Shown piece by piece: positions 1 to 8,161 of a DNA stretch of 64,000 bases. The position numbers were made by a program, and so were the translations under genes. Numbering within the stretch: position 1 is the first letter of the stretch; each line of letters begins with the position of its first letter. This DNA comes from Treponema_C sp050320395 (lineage in GTDB: Bacteria; Spirochaetota; Spirochaetia; Treponematales; Treponemataceae): positions 1,488,001 to 1,552,000 of the forward strand of contig NZ_CP144459.1 in NCBI RefSeq assembly GCF_050320395.1. Reading direction: 5' to 3'. The notes under the pieces were generated by a model. It did no database searches, was not told the origin of the DNA, and worked only from the letters and a program-made list of their open reading frames with translations.

Positions 1-1646
1 CTTTCCATGTAAATGCCGAACGCAAAATGTACCACTGTTTCGGCTGCGGAGCAGGCGGCGGCCTCATTAATTTTTACATGGAAACCGAAAAGGTAAGCTA
101 TTCGGATGCCGTACGCTTTTTGGCAAAAAAATGCGGAGCCGAACTTATCTATGAGGGCAGCTTCAATGCAAAAAACGAAAAGCCCGAAGAAAATAAAAAA
201 GAACGGTTTATCGACCTGTACGGACGTGTAAGCGGGACCTACGGCTTTTTTTTAACCTCATCCGATATGGGGAAAAAGGCCCTCGATTATCTGAAAGCGC
301 GCGGCGTTACCGATTCATCTATAGAAGAGTTCGGGCTCGGGTTTTCCCCCGCCGACAGGCGCTGGCTTAAACATTTTTTACGATCAAAAAACTACAGCGA
401 CGCCTTTCTTGAAGAATCCGGCCTTTTTTCAAAAAAATATCCGGATATATCCTTTTTTTCCAACCGCCTTATGTTCCCCATTTGGGACAGACGCGGCAGG
501 GTTATCGCCTTCGGAGCACGCCTTTTGGAAGGCGAGGGGCCCAAATACATCAATTCGGGTGATTCCGTCCAGTATAAAAAGGGGGAGACCCTCTATGCCT
601 TTCATCTTGCAAAGCAAAAAATACGGAGCGAAAAAGCGGTTATCCTCTGCGAAGGCTATATGGACGTTATCGCCTACCATCAGGCGGGCTTAAAACAGGC
701 GGTAGCCCCGCTGGGAACGGCTTTAACAAAAGAACAGATACACATGCTTTCTTCTTTCGCGGATACCTTTTATCTTTCCTTCGATTCGGATACGGCGGGG
801 CAAAATGCAACCTATAAGGCAATCCTCCTGTGCCGCAAACACGGCATTTCCGTAAAAATCATTGTCTTTGACGAGGGAAAAGATCCTGCCGAAATTCTTT
901 TAAAGTCGGGGCCTGAAACCTTGACAAAACACGTAGAAAATGCTATATTAGATAGTGATTTTTTGTTATCAGCTCTAATGCGTCAATACCCGGCTCATAC
1001 GCCCGAAGGCAAAACGAAGATATGTTTGGCTTATTTTCCGTATTTAGACGCCCTACAGTCCGATATACACAGAGAATCATGTTTTGAACAATTATGCCAG
1101 GCATTGCAGTTAAAACCTGAAGCGGTAAGAGCGGATTATGAAAATCGGAAATCCGGAAAAACAAAGCCGGAGGGGGGGGATACGGAACATCGTCTAAGCG
1201 CACATTTTAAACCCAATGCCGAAATGCGTTCCGTACTCGCCGTTATTGCAAATCCCGATTATTTTTCTTTAATGCGTTCTTCTCTTAATGCCGATGATTT
1301 TGATGATGCCCGGGCTCGGGATATGTTCGTTACATTGGAAGAGTGTTTTCGGGAAGATGCGGTCAGTTCGGACAGTATATTGCGGCGCTGCAGCGGTGAA
1401 GTGCGTGCGATGGTAACCGGAGCGGTTACATCCGGGGAATTTACCCTTAATTCCCGCCAGGCAGTTGAAGACGGTATACGATTAATCCGCAAAAACAGTT
1501 TGGAGCGCAGACGGGATCGTATCGGTACCAAGATACGCGCCCTTCAGGGTTCCGCTCCCGATACACGCCAAGAGCTGGATGCTCTTATAAATGAAAAAAT
1601 GAACATAGATTTTGAATTACAGCAATTAAAGGGTGTGCAAACATGA
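1..1646 (+). CDS. dnaG: DNA primase DnaG (5' end outside window)
   Basis: This primase lays RNA primers at the replication fork together with the DnaB helicase, whose gene is at 59886-61211. The reading frame is open from base 3, so the true start and the first half of the CHC2 zinc finger lie upstream. The second half (YHCFGCG) is at bases 27-47. The TOPRIM catalytic core shows an EGYMDV motif near base 650 and a DSD motif near base 785. The C-terminal helicase-binding part is divergent, as usual. The gene overlaps rpoD by 4 nt (ATGA), as in the classic macromolecular-synthesis arrangement. Oddity: a run of eight G at 1172-1179 lies in a poorly conserved linker, and slippage there would break the frame. 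Confidence 0.96.
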   Translation, partial: FHVNAERKMYHCFGCGAGGGLINFYMETEKVSYSDAVRFLAKKCGAELIYEGSFNAKNEKPEENKKERFIDLYGRVSGTYGFFLTSSDMGKKALDYLKARGVTDSSIEEFGLGFSPADRRWLKHFLRSKNYSDAFLEESGLFSKKYPDISFFSNRLMFPIWDRRGRVIAFGARLLEGEGPKYINSGDSVQYKKGETLYAFHLAKQKIRSEKAVILCEGYMDVIAYHQAGLKQAVAPLGTALTKEQIHMLSSFADTFYLSFDSDTAGQNATYKAILLCRKHGISVKIIVFDEGKDPAEILLKSGPETLTKHVENAILDSDFLLSALMRQYPAHTPEGKTKICLAYFPYLDALQSDIHRESCFEQLCQALQLKPEAVRADYENRKSGKTKPEGGDTEHRLSAHFKPNAEMRSVLAVIANPDYFSLMRSSLNADDFDDARARDMFVTLEECFREDAVSSDSILRRCSGEVRAMVTGAVTSGEFTLNSRQAVEDGIRLIRKNSLERRRDRIGTKIRALQGSAPDTRQELDALINEKMNIDFELQQLKGVQT

Positions 1647-3424
1647 CAGAGCACGATCAAGATTTGGGATTGGATCCTGCAGTCGTAAAGCTTATCGAAC
1701 ATGCAAAAGCAAAGCAAATAATCACTTGGGATGAGGTAAGCGATTTTTTACCCCAGGAAGTGCTTATTTCCGACCGCATGGAAGAAATTCTGGTCTTATT
1801 GCAAAAAAACAATATACAGCTTATTGAAGACGATCCGACGGAAGAAGAAGACCCTGAAGATTTGATGGAAGACGACACCGTTACCGATGAAATTAAAATA
1901 GATGACAGCAGACGTAAGCACCTGGTAAACAACGAAAAAGATTCGGGAAGCGACGACCCCATTCGCCTGTATTTGCGTGAAATAGGTAAAGAGCATTTAT
2001 TAACCGCCGAACAGGAAGTCCAGCTGTCAAAAAAAATGGAAGACGGCGAAAATATCATAAAAAACGTTATAAAAAATTCGGGTATGATGATTCCCGAATT
2101 TTTTATGCTTGCCCAAAAAGCCTATACACGCATAGATATTCATGAAACGGGCCGTCCGCGTAAAGAAATCAATGAAGAAATGGCGGAAAAACGGCGCTTG
2201 CGCGCAGCTTACGGCGAGCATTTAAAGCCCATTGTAGCCGAAATGCGCCAATACGTTTTGTTAAAAAAACAGCTTTATGAAGCGGATTCGGCTAAAAACA
2301 TCTTTGAAGATGAAGAATTGGTTAAACTGCGCAAAAGCATCCTGCCGCTTTTGCAAAACATCGATATTCAATCCGAAGAAATAGAGCGTTTTTCGGCGCG
2401 TTTTATCGATGCAACGTCGAAAATCCGGGAATACCGCCACCGTCAGGAGCGTAAAGCAAAAGAACTGCGCATAAGCGAATACGGGCAGCTTCGCAGTCTC
2501 GGTAAAAAGGTTGCCATAAAATCGGAACGCACAAAACTCGAGCAGGAATTGGGTATGAGCGCCGATGAAATCCGCGATATTTACACCCAAATTCAAAAAA
2601 TAGACCGCAAACTGCGCCGCCTTGAGTGCGAATTCGAAAACAACGTACAGGATATTATGGCTATGGCCCAGGAAATAGACGCGGGCCGCAAAATGATGGA
2701 AGAAGCGAAAAACCGCCTCATCAATGCCAACCTGCGTTTGGTTGTATCCATTGCAAAAAAATACACAAACCGCGGCTTACAGCTGTTCGATTTGATTCAG
2801 GAAGGAAACATCGGCCTTATAAAGGCGGTTGAAAAATTCGAATACCGCAAGGGTTATAAATTCTCCACCTATGCGACTTGGTGGATTCGCCAAGCCATTA
2901 CACGAAGTATTTCGGATCAGGCGCGTACCATCCGCGTTCCCGTTCATATGATAGAGCAAATCAACAAGGTGGTACGCGAATCGAGGCAGCTTATGCAGCG
3001 TTTGGGCAGAGAACCCAGCGATGAAGAAATTGCAAATCAGCTCGGCTGGCCCGTGTCGCGCGTTAAACAGGTTAAAAACGTTGCACGGGAGCCTATTTCC
3101 CTCGAAACGCCGATCGGAGAAGAAGAAGATTCGCTTTTGCGCGACTTTATCGAGGATAAAGAAGTTGAAAATCCGGCTATTAAAACCGCATATACCCTCC
3201 TTCAGGAACAGGTGCAGGGCGTTTTATCGACCCTTCCGCCGCGTGAACAGGAAGTGCTTAAAATGCGTTTCGGTTTGGAAGACGGCTATTCTCTTACCCT
3301 TGAAGAAGTGGGCTTATATTTTAACGTTACACGCGAGCGCATACGTCAAATTGAGGCAAAAGCCCTTCGCCGTCTCAGACACCCGAGGCGTTCAAAGGGA
3401 TTACGCGATTATATAGACATTTAA
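1643..3424 (+). CDS. rpoD: RNA polymerase primary sigma factor RpoD (sigma-70)
   Basis: Housekeeping sigma factor, 593 aa. The acidic N-terminal region 1.1 is followed by region 1.2 (DDPIRLYLREIG, about residues 104-115). A long non-conserved helical region separates it from region 2 (NLRLVVSIAKKY near 365; YATWWIRQA near 413), which binds the -10 box and melts DNA. Region 3 follows, then region 4 with TRERIRQIEAKALRRLRHP, the -35-binding helix-turn-helix, near the C-terminus. It overlaps dnaG by 4 nt and is probably translationally coupled to it. The intact region 2.4 and 4.2 motifs agree with the TTGACA/TATAAT-type promoters found across this window. Confidence 0.98.
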   Translation: MTEHDQDLGLDPAVVKLIEHAKAKQIITWDEVSDFLPQEVLISDRMEEILVLLQKNNIQLIEDDPTEEEDPEDLMEDDTVTDEIKIDDSRRKHLVNNEKDSGSDDPIRLYLREIGKEHLLTAEQEVQLSKKMEDGENIIKNVIKNSGMMIPEFFMLAQKAYTRIDIHETGRPRKEINEEMAEKRRLRAAYGEHLKPIVAEMRQYVLLKKQLYEADSAKNIFEDEELVKLRKSILPLLQNIDIQSEEIERFSARFIDATSKIREYRHRQERKAKELRISEYGQLRSLGKKVAIKSERTKLEQELGMSADEIRDIYTQIQKIDRKLRRLECEFENNVQDIMAMAQEIDAGRKMMEEAKNRLINANLRLVVSIAKKYTNRGLQLFDLIQEGNIGLIKAVEKFEYRKGYKFSTYATWWIRQAITRSISDQARTIRVPVHMIEQINKVVRESRQLMQRLGREPSDEEIANQLGWPVSRVKQVKNVAREPISLETPIGEEEDSLLRDFIEDKEVENPAIKTAYTLLQEQVQGVLSTLPPREQEVLKMRFGLEDGYSLTLEEVGLYFNVTRERIRQIEAKALRRLRHPRRSKGLRDYIDI

Positions 3425-3473
3425 GCGATAATAGTATATAAAGATAACATTGATTAGCGAGGTATAGGGCCAG

Positions 3474-4304
3474 ATGACGGAAATTTTTGACAAATTAAGA
3501 GATTTGCAGGATATTTTAGCCGAAAAATATGAGATTCAGCGCGATATAGAAGAAGCGCCTAAAAAGCTTTTTTCTCAAGATGAACTGCTTGCGCGCTTAA
3601 AAAAAGAATTTATTGAAAAAAATGCCGACTATGAAAATGTACGCAAAAAAGTCGTTATGCTGAAAACCGAATTGGCGGAAGCCGAGGCGGCACGCGAAAA
3701 AGGTGAAAAGGATATGGACAATATCACTACTCACCGCGAATACGAAGTTCTCGACAAAGAAATACGCGATGCGGCCGAAGCCGAACAAAATACGCGCAAA
3801 GAATTGCAAAAGCAGGAAAAAATCCTCGCCGATATAAACGATGCGCTTAAAAACGATGAAAAAATGATTGCTTCACAGGAAGAGGATCTCAAAGCGGGTA
3901 AGGCGTCGTTGGACAAAGAAATCGCCGCTATGCATAAAAAGCTCGACAAATTAATCAAAAAAGAAGAAAAAATCGTTCCCGGGGTGGACCCTGAAATTAT
4001 TTTCAAATTCGAGCGTATTATAAAAAGCAAAGAAACGGGCATTGTAGCGGTGAAGGGAAATGTATGCGAAGGCTGCCATATGATTTTACCCGCCCAGTTT
4101 GCAAATAAGGTGCGAAACGGAGACGACATCAATTTTTGCCCCTATTGCAGCCGTATTTTATATTATCAGGAAGCCGAAGACGGTGAAAACGAATACTTTC
4201 ACCTTGATGATACGGGCAGCTTAACCGATTTTGAAGACGATTCCGATATGGGCGATTCAACCGCCGACCGCGAAACCCTCAAAGAATTGGGGTATGACGA
4301 GTAA
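3474..4304 (+). CDS. Coiled-coil protein with C-terminal C4 zinc ribbon (DUF164/CT398-like)
   Basis: A 276-aa protein that is almost entirely charged alpha-helical coiled coil up to about residue 190. It ends with a zinc ribbon, CEGC then CPYC about 20 residues later, and an acidic tail. This architecture matches the DUF164 zinc-ribbon family found in chlamydiae, spirochaetes and many other bacteria; its biochemical role is not firmly established (nucleic-acid or flagellar links have been proposed for relatives). It lies 49 nt after rpoD. The best ribosome-binding candidate is the GAGG at about 3457, unusually far from the ATG. Its stop codon is only about 4 nt from the 5' end of rnpB, so the two may share a transcript. 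Confidence 0.8.
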   Translation: MTEIFDKLRDLQDILAEKYEIQRDIEEAPKKLFSQDELLARLKKEFIEKNADYENVRKKVVMLKTELAEAEAAREKGEKDMDNITTHREYEVLDKEIRDAAEAEQNTRKELQKQEKILADINDALKNDEKMIASQEEDLKAGKASLDKEIAAMHKKLDKLIKKEEKIVPGVDPEIIFKFERIIKSKETGIVAVKGNVCEGCHMILPAQFANKVRNGDDINFCPYCSRILYYQEAEDGENEYFHLDDTGSLTDFEDDSDMGDSTADRETLKELGYDE

Positions 4305-4307
4305 ATT

Positions 4308-4672
4308 GTAAGAAGAGCTGTAACCGCGGGGTCTGGTACTCCGAGGAAAGTCCGGGCTCCTTCGGAAAGGATGCCGGCTAACGGCCGGGACATAAGCCGT
4401 TTATGCGGTTTGTGTACAGACAGCGCAGCAGAAAATATACCGCCCGAAAGGGTAAGGGTGAAAAGGCGGGGTAAGAGCCCGCCGGACGGACGGTAACGTC
4501 CGCCGCATTGCAAGCCTCATCCGGAGCAAGGTCAAGCGGTAACTGATTTTTCCGAATCGACAGTTACGGGTAGACCGCATGACATACGGGGTAATCCGTA
4601 TGCAAGACAGATGGTTACAGCGCCTTCTTTTTAGGAAGGCGTTTACAGAACCCGGCTTACGCTCTTCTTTTT
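4308..4672 (+). ncRNA. rnpB: RNase P RNA (bacterial type A)
   Basis: The catalytic RNA of RNase P, which matures tRNA 5' ends. The signature GAGGAAAGTCCGGGC is at about 4341-4355, and the conserved ACAGAACCCGGCTTA near the 3' end is at about 4645-4659. Helix P1 is formed by AAGAAGAGC (4310-4318) with GCTCTTCTT (4661-4669). A P18-like hairpin (CGCCTTC/GAAGGCG) sits at about 4620-4641. Total length of about 365 nt is normal for type A. The RNA runs into a U tract (4668-4675), so P1 plus this tract may also act as terminator. I saw no clear promoter of its own. The remaining bases to 4762 hold only an isolated TTGACA (4704-4709) without a convincing -10. Confidence 0.96.
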
Positions 4673-4762
4673 TTTAAAACGGACGGAGTTGTGTAAAATC
4701 CGGTTGACACACCGGTTTTCAGACACACCGTTTAACTTATAGATAAAGGACACTGTGTATTT

Positions 4763-5716
4763 ATGCGGGGGGAAAAAAATACAGTCAAAACCGTAAAACG
4801 AAGGGTGTACGGCCTGCGTTTTATACTTATCGCCGCTTTGTGTGCCGCCTGTATTATTTCCCTCTTTGTTATCGTTCCCCGCATTATAAAAAAAGCTTCC
4901 CGTCTGCCGGCAGCTTCTGAATTGGACAGGCTGTGGAGCAAGGCCGATTACAAGGGGGTTTACGAACTCAGTTCCCGCGTCCTTGCCGAATATCCCTTTC
5001 AAAACCTCGCACTCACATACCGCGGTTATGCGGCTTTTTTCCTTGCATTGTCGCAGCCGGAACCTCAGCAAGCCCATTTGTACATCGATACGGCAGTCAA
5101 TTCCCTGCGTTTAGCCCTTATGCAGGCGACAAAGCGTACCAAACCGCAAATAGAGTATATGCTCGGAAAAACATATTTTCAAAAAAATATGTTGTCCGCC
5201 TATCATTATTATGCCGACTCGGCCGTGCGGTATTTGACAGAGGCGCTCGCTTCGGGGTACACTGCACATGATATATATGAATATTTAGGGCTTTGCTATG
5301 CCGACTTAAATATGACGGAAGAAAGTATTGCGGCCTTTACCGAAGCCCTGTCCTTTAACGATTCGGATACCCTGCTTTTGGCAATAGCCCGTCAATACTA
5401 TAAAAACGGTCAAAACGAAGCGGCAAAACCTTATCTATACCGTATAAAAAATACGAGTACCGACGAAGTATTTGTGCTTACCTGCGCACGGCTTTTGGGC
5501 GACATTTATTTCAGTGAAGGCAATATTGAAGATGCCCGGAAAGAATATGAAGCCGTTTTAAAAAAAGATCCGAACGATGCGGACTCCTATTACGGATTGG
5601 GACTGATATATGAAAAAGAAGGGGATATGATACGGGCCCGCGCTTCATGGCGCAAGGCTTTAAAAGCGCAGGTAAACCATGCAGGCGCTTTAAATAAAAT
5701 GGATGCAAAAAAATAA
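4763..5716 (+). CDS. TPR-repeat protein with N-terminal membrane anchor
   Basis: A 317-aa protein. A basic N-terminus is followed by one hydrophobic segment (about residues 18-38), then tandem tetratricopeptide-like helical pairs to the C-terminus, the clearest being the EGNIEDARKEYEAVLKKDPND repeat near residue 255. It is likely membrane-anchored with the TPR domain either periplasmic or cytoplasmic. It sits 11 nt before mreB, at the same place as the TPR protein before mreB in T. pallidum (from memory), so a scaffolding role for the elongation machinery is plausible but inferred. The start follows an AAAGGA at 4745-4750 with a long 12-nt spacer. A G6A7 run directly after the start codon (4767-4779) is slippage-prone. 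Confidence 0.75.
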   Translation: MRGEKNTVKTVKRRVYGLRFILIAALCAACIISLFVIVPRIIKKASRLPAASELDRLWSKADYKGVYELSSRVLAEYPFQNLALTYRGYAAFFLALSQPEPQQAHLYIDTAVNSLRLALMQATKRTKPQIEYMLGKTYFQKNMLSAYHYYADSAVRYLTEALASGYTAHDIYEYLGLCYADLNMTEESIAAFTEALSFNDSDTLLLAIARQYYKNGQNEAAKPYLYRIKNTSTDEVFVLTCARLLGDIYFSEGNIEDARKEYEAVLKKDPNDADSYYGLGLIYEKEGDMIRARASWRKALKAQVNHAGALNKMDAKK

Positions 5717-5727
5717 GCGGAGGAATA

Positions 5728-6765
5728 ATGAGTATCTTTGACAGATTTACGACATACATCGGTATGGACTTGGGAACGTGTAATACGCTTATCTATGTTC
5801 CGGGTAAAAATATCGTTATCAACGAACCCTCGGTCGTTGCCGTTGAGCGCGGAACCAAGCGCATTGTCGCCGTCGGAGCCGAAGCAAAACGCATGTTATG
5901 GAAAACGCCCGGCGATATTACGGCCATACGGCCTCTTGCCGACGGCGTTATAGCCGATATGGACAGTACCGAAAAGATGATACGCTATTTTGTATCCAAA
6001 ACCGTTCCTAAGCACCGGCTTATAAAATCAATTAAAATGAAAATCGGTATTCCCACCTGCATTACCGAAGTGGAAAGCCGTGCGGTTATAGAAGCGGCTA
6101 TGAAGGCGGGTGCAAAAGAAGTAAGCATTATCGAAGAATCACGCGCTGCGGCAATCGGAGCGGGAATCCCCATTCATGAACCTGCAGGGCACATGGTTTG
6201 CGATATCGGCGGCGGAACAACCGAAGTGTCCGTTATTTCGTTAAACGGTATGGTCGTATCGAATGCAATCAGAATAGGCGGCGACGAATTTGACGAAGCC
6301 ATCATTAAACACGTGCGCAACGTGCATAATCTGGTTATCGGTCAGCAAACGGCCGAACGCTTAAAAATAGAAATCGGCAACGCATCGCCTGAAAAAAACA
6401 TTGAAAAAATGGAAATAAAAGGAACCGATGCGATAACCGGCTTACCGCGCCGGCTGGAAATAGATTCGGTAGAAGTACGTGAAGCTTTAAAAGATCCGAC
6501 CAATCAAATAGTCGAAGAAATAAAGGCAACCTTGGGAAAAACTCCTCCCGAACTTGCAGCGGATATTATCGAACGCGGTATTGTTATGACAGGGGGCGGT
6601 TCTCTTTTAAAAGGCTTGCCCAAACTGATTTCAAAAGAAACCGGCGTACCCGTTATCCTTGTTGACCGTCCGCTGGAATGCGTCGCCGTCGGAGCGGGAC
6701 GCTCGTTTGAACTGTTCAGAGATATGTCTTCGGACCGCAGTATTTACGACAATCTCAATTCGTAA
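5728..6765 (+). CDS. mreB: Rod shape-determining actin homologue MreB
   Basis: Bacterial actin that forms membrane-bound filaments and positions lateral wall synthesis. The length of 345 aa is typical. The phosphate-1 loop is DLGTCNT (D14 to T20), with cysteine at 18 where most MreB proteins have alanine. The phosphate-2 motif DIGGGTTEV begins near residue 159. The C-terminal MTGGGSLLKGL adenosine motif is present. A good ribosome-binding site (GGAGG) precedes the ATG. It is the first gene of the mreB-mreC-mreD-mrdA-rodA series, all on one strand with gaps of 14 nt or less, so co-expression as the elongasome operon is very likely. Confidence 0.98.
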   Translation: MSIFDRFTTYIGMDLGTCNTLIYVPGKNIVINEPSVVAVERGTKRIVAVGAEAKRMLWKTPGDITAIRPLADGVIADMDSTEKMIRYFVSKTVPKHRLIKSIKMKIGIPTCITEVESRAVIEAAMKAGAKEVSIIEESRAAAIGAGIPIHEPAGHMVCDIGGGTTEVSVISLNGMVVSNAIRIGGDEFDEAIIKHVRNVHNLVIGQQTAERLKIEIGNASPEKNIEKMEIKGTDAITGLPRRLEIDSVEVREALKDPTNQIVEEIKATLGKTPPELAADIIERGIVMTGGGSLLKGLPKLISKETGVPVILVDRPLECVAVGAGRSFELFRDMSSDRSIYDNLNS

Positions 6766-6779
6766 AAGCGGGCTTCGGT

Positions 6780-7655
6780 ATGCGTAAGCGTAAAACAGCC
6801 TATACCATTAAATTTTCGCTTATATTGCTGACTCTGTATGTCATTATCTCGGCGTCTTTATTGGGCTTGGCAACCGGCAATTTTATCGTCGATTTTAAAC
6901 GGACCGGATTTTCCGTTATATCCGCCGCGCAGCGGGGAGTCAGCTCGGCCGTAACCGGAACCGAAAATACCGTCAACGCTATCCGCGAACTTTCAAAACT
7001 TAAAGCCGAATACGAAAAACTGACCGAACAGCTTAAAAATTACGAATACATGCAGCGTACACATGCGGAAACAAAAAAAGAAAACGAGCGATTAAACTCG
7101 CTTTTGGATTTTTCGCAAAAATACGAATATCAAAACCGTGCCGCACGTATTATCGCACGCGATTCGGACAATCTGTATTCCGCTATTACCGTCGATAAGG
7201 GCAGCAAACACGGTATTAAGAAAAATATGCCCGTTATAGCCGTGCAAAAGGGCACTGTGGGCTTAGTCGGTAAAATCGTTACCGTCGGCGCCTATACGAG
7301 TATGATTATGCCCGTATACGATTTTCAGAGCAGCGTATCGGCCCGTATCCAGCATACACGGGATTTGGGTCTTGTAAGCGGTACAGGATCGCCCGACAGC
7401 CCCCTTAAAATGGATTATATAAAAAAGAGGGTATTGGAGGACTTACAGTTCGGCGATATCATCGTTACCTCGGGCGAAAACGGCAATTATATACGCGAAA
7501 TACCGATAGGAACCTTGCATTCGGTTTCGGTCGTCGATTACGACACATCGCTTTTAATTTCGGTTATGCCTATTGTGGATTTTTCACGGCTTGAAGAAGT
7601 TATCATCATCGACACTTCGCATACAAATACGGAAAAAAAGGAGGAGGGCAGGTGA
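6780..7655 (+). CDS. mreC: Rod shape-determining protein MreC
   Basis: Elongasome scaffold that connects MreB and MreD with PBP2. The 291-aa protein has one N-terminal transmembrane helix (about residues 12-32), a coiled coil (about 70-110, SKLKAEYEKLTEQLKNY and following), and then the two-beta-barrel periplasmic domain, with the GSKHGIKKNMPV and FGDIIVTSG motifs characteristic of the family. It starts 14 nt after mreB and overlaps mreD by 4 nt (GTGA). The lysine/glutamate-rich end suggests a cytoplasm-like tail, but the family places it outside. Confidence 0.95.
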   Translation: MRKRKTAYTIKFSLILLTLYVIISASLLGLATGNFIVDFKRTGFSVISAAQRGVSSAVTGTENTVNAIRELSKLKAEYEKLTEQLKNYEYMQRTHAETKKENERLNSLLDFSQKYEYQNRAARIIARDSDNLYSAITVDKGSKHGIKKNMPVIAVQKGTVGLVGKIVTVGAYTSMIMPVYDFQSSVSARIQHTRDLGLVSGTGSPDSPLKMDYIKKRVLEDLQFGDIIVTSGENGNYIREIPIGTLHSVSVVDYDTSLLISVMPIVDFSRLEEVIIIDTSHTNTEKKEEGR

Positions 7656-8161
7656 AAAGATTTTTTGCTTTTTGTGCGCTCATTATCTGTACCTTATTGA
7701 TTCAAACCGCAATTCTTTCAAACCGTCATGCCCTGCCCGTTGTACCGGATATCTTACTCCTTGTTGCGGTTTTTATCGGTTTTCATAACGGCAGCACCTC
7801 AGGTCAAACAGCGGGTTTTTTTTCCGGCCTTTTACTCGACTTTTTAAGCGCAGCCCCTTTAGGTCTTAATGCACTTATCCGGACGATTATAGGCTTTTTA
7901 AGCGGGCTTTTTTACCAAAGCCTTGAAACGACGGGAATCTTAGTGCCCCTGATATCGGGTTTTACGGCAACCGCGGCCAAAGCTCTGCTTATACGAATCG
8001 TTTCGTTTTTTTATCCGGACAGCGTTTTAACATATTCGCTTTTTTCGTCGGTGTTTTGGTATGAATGTTTGTTCAATACCCTGTGCGCCCCCCTTGTGTT
8101 CCGCTTTCTATCGTTTTTTACGATTTTTGTAAAAGATTTTCGTACCGAGAGTTTGGATTAA
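7652..8161 (+). CDS. mreD: Rod shape-determining membrane protein MreD
   Basis: A small 169-aa integral membrane protein with about five hydrophobic helices, matching MreD in size, hydrophobicity and position between mreC and the PBP2 gene. The region RHALPVVPDILLLVAVFIGF (residues 25-44) is the usual conserved part (P-D-LLL). It starts with GTG overlapping the mreC stop, and its TAA overlaps the ATG of the next gene (TAATG), so translation of mreC, mreD and mrdA is probably coupled. Confidence 0.9.
   Translation: MKRFFAFCALIICTLLIQTAILSNRHALPVVPDILLLVAVFIGFHNGSTSGQTAGFFSGLLLDFLSAAPLGLNALIRTIIGFLSGLFYQSLETTGILVPLISGFTATAAKALLIRIVSFFYPDSVLTYSLFSSVFWYECLFNTLCAPLVFRFLSFFTIFVKDFRTESLD

Noticed and set aside
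4704..4709. TTGACA upstream of the TPR gene as a promoter
   Set aside because: No acceptable -10 at 15-19 nt; TTTAAC is at 21 nt. Left unassigned.
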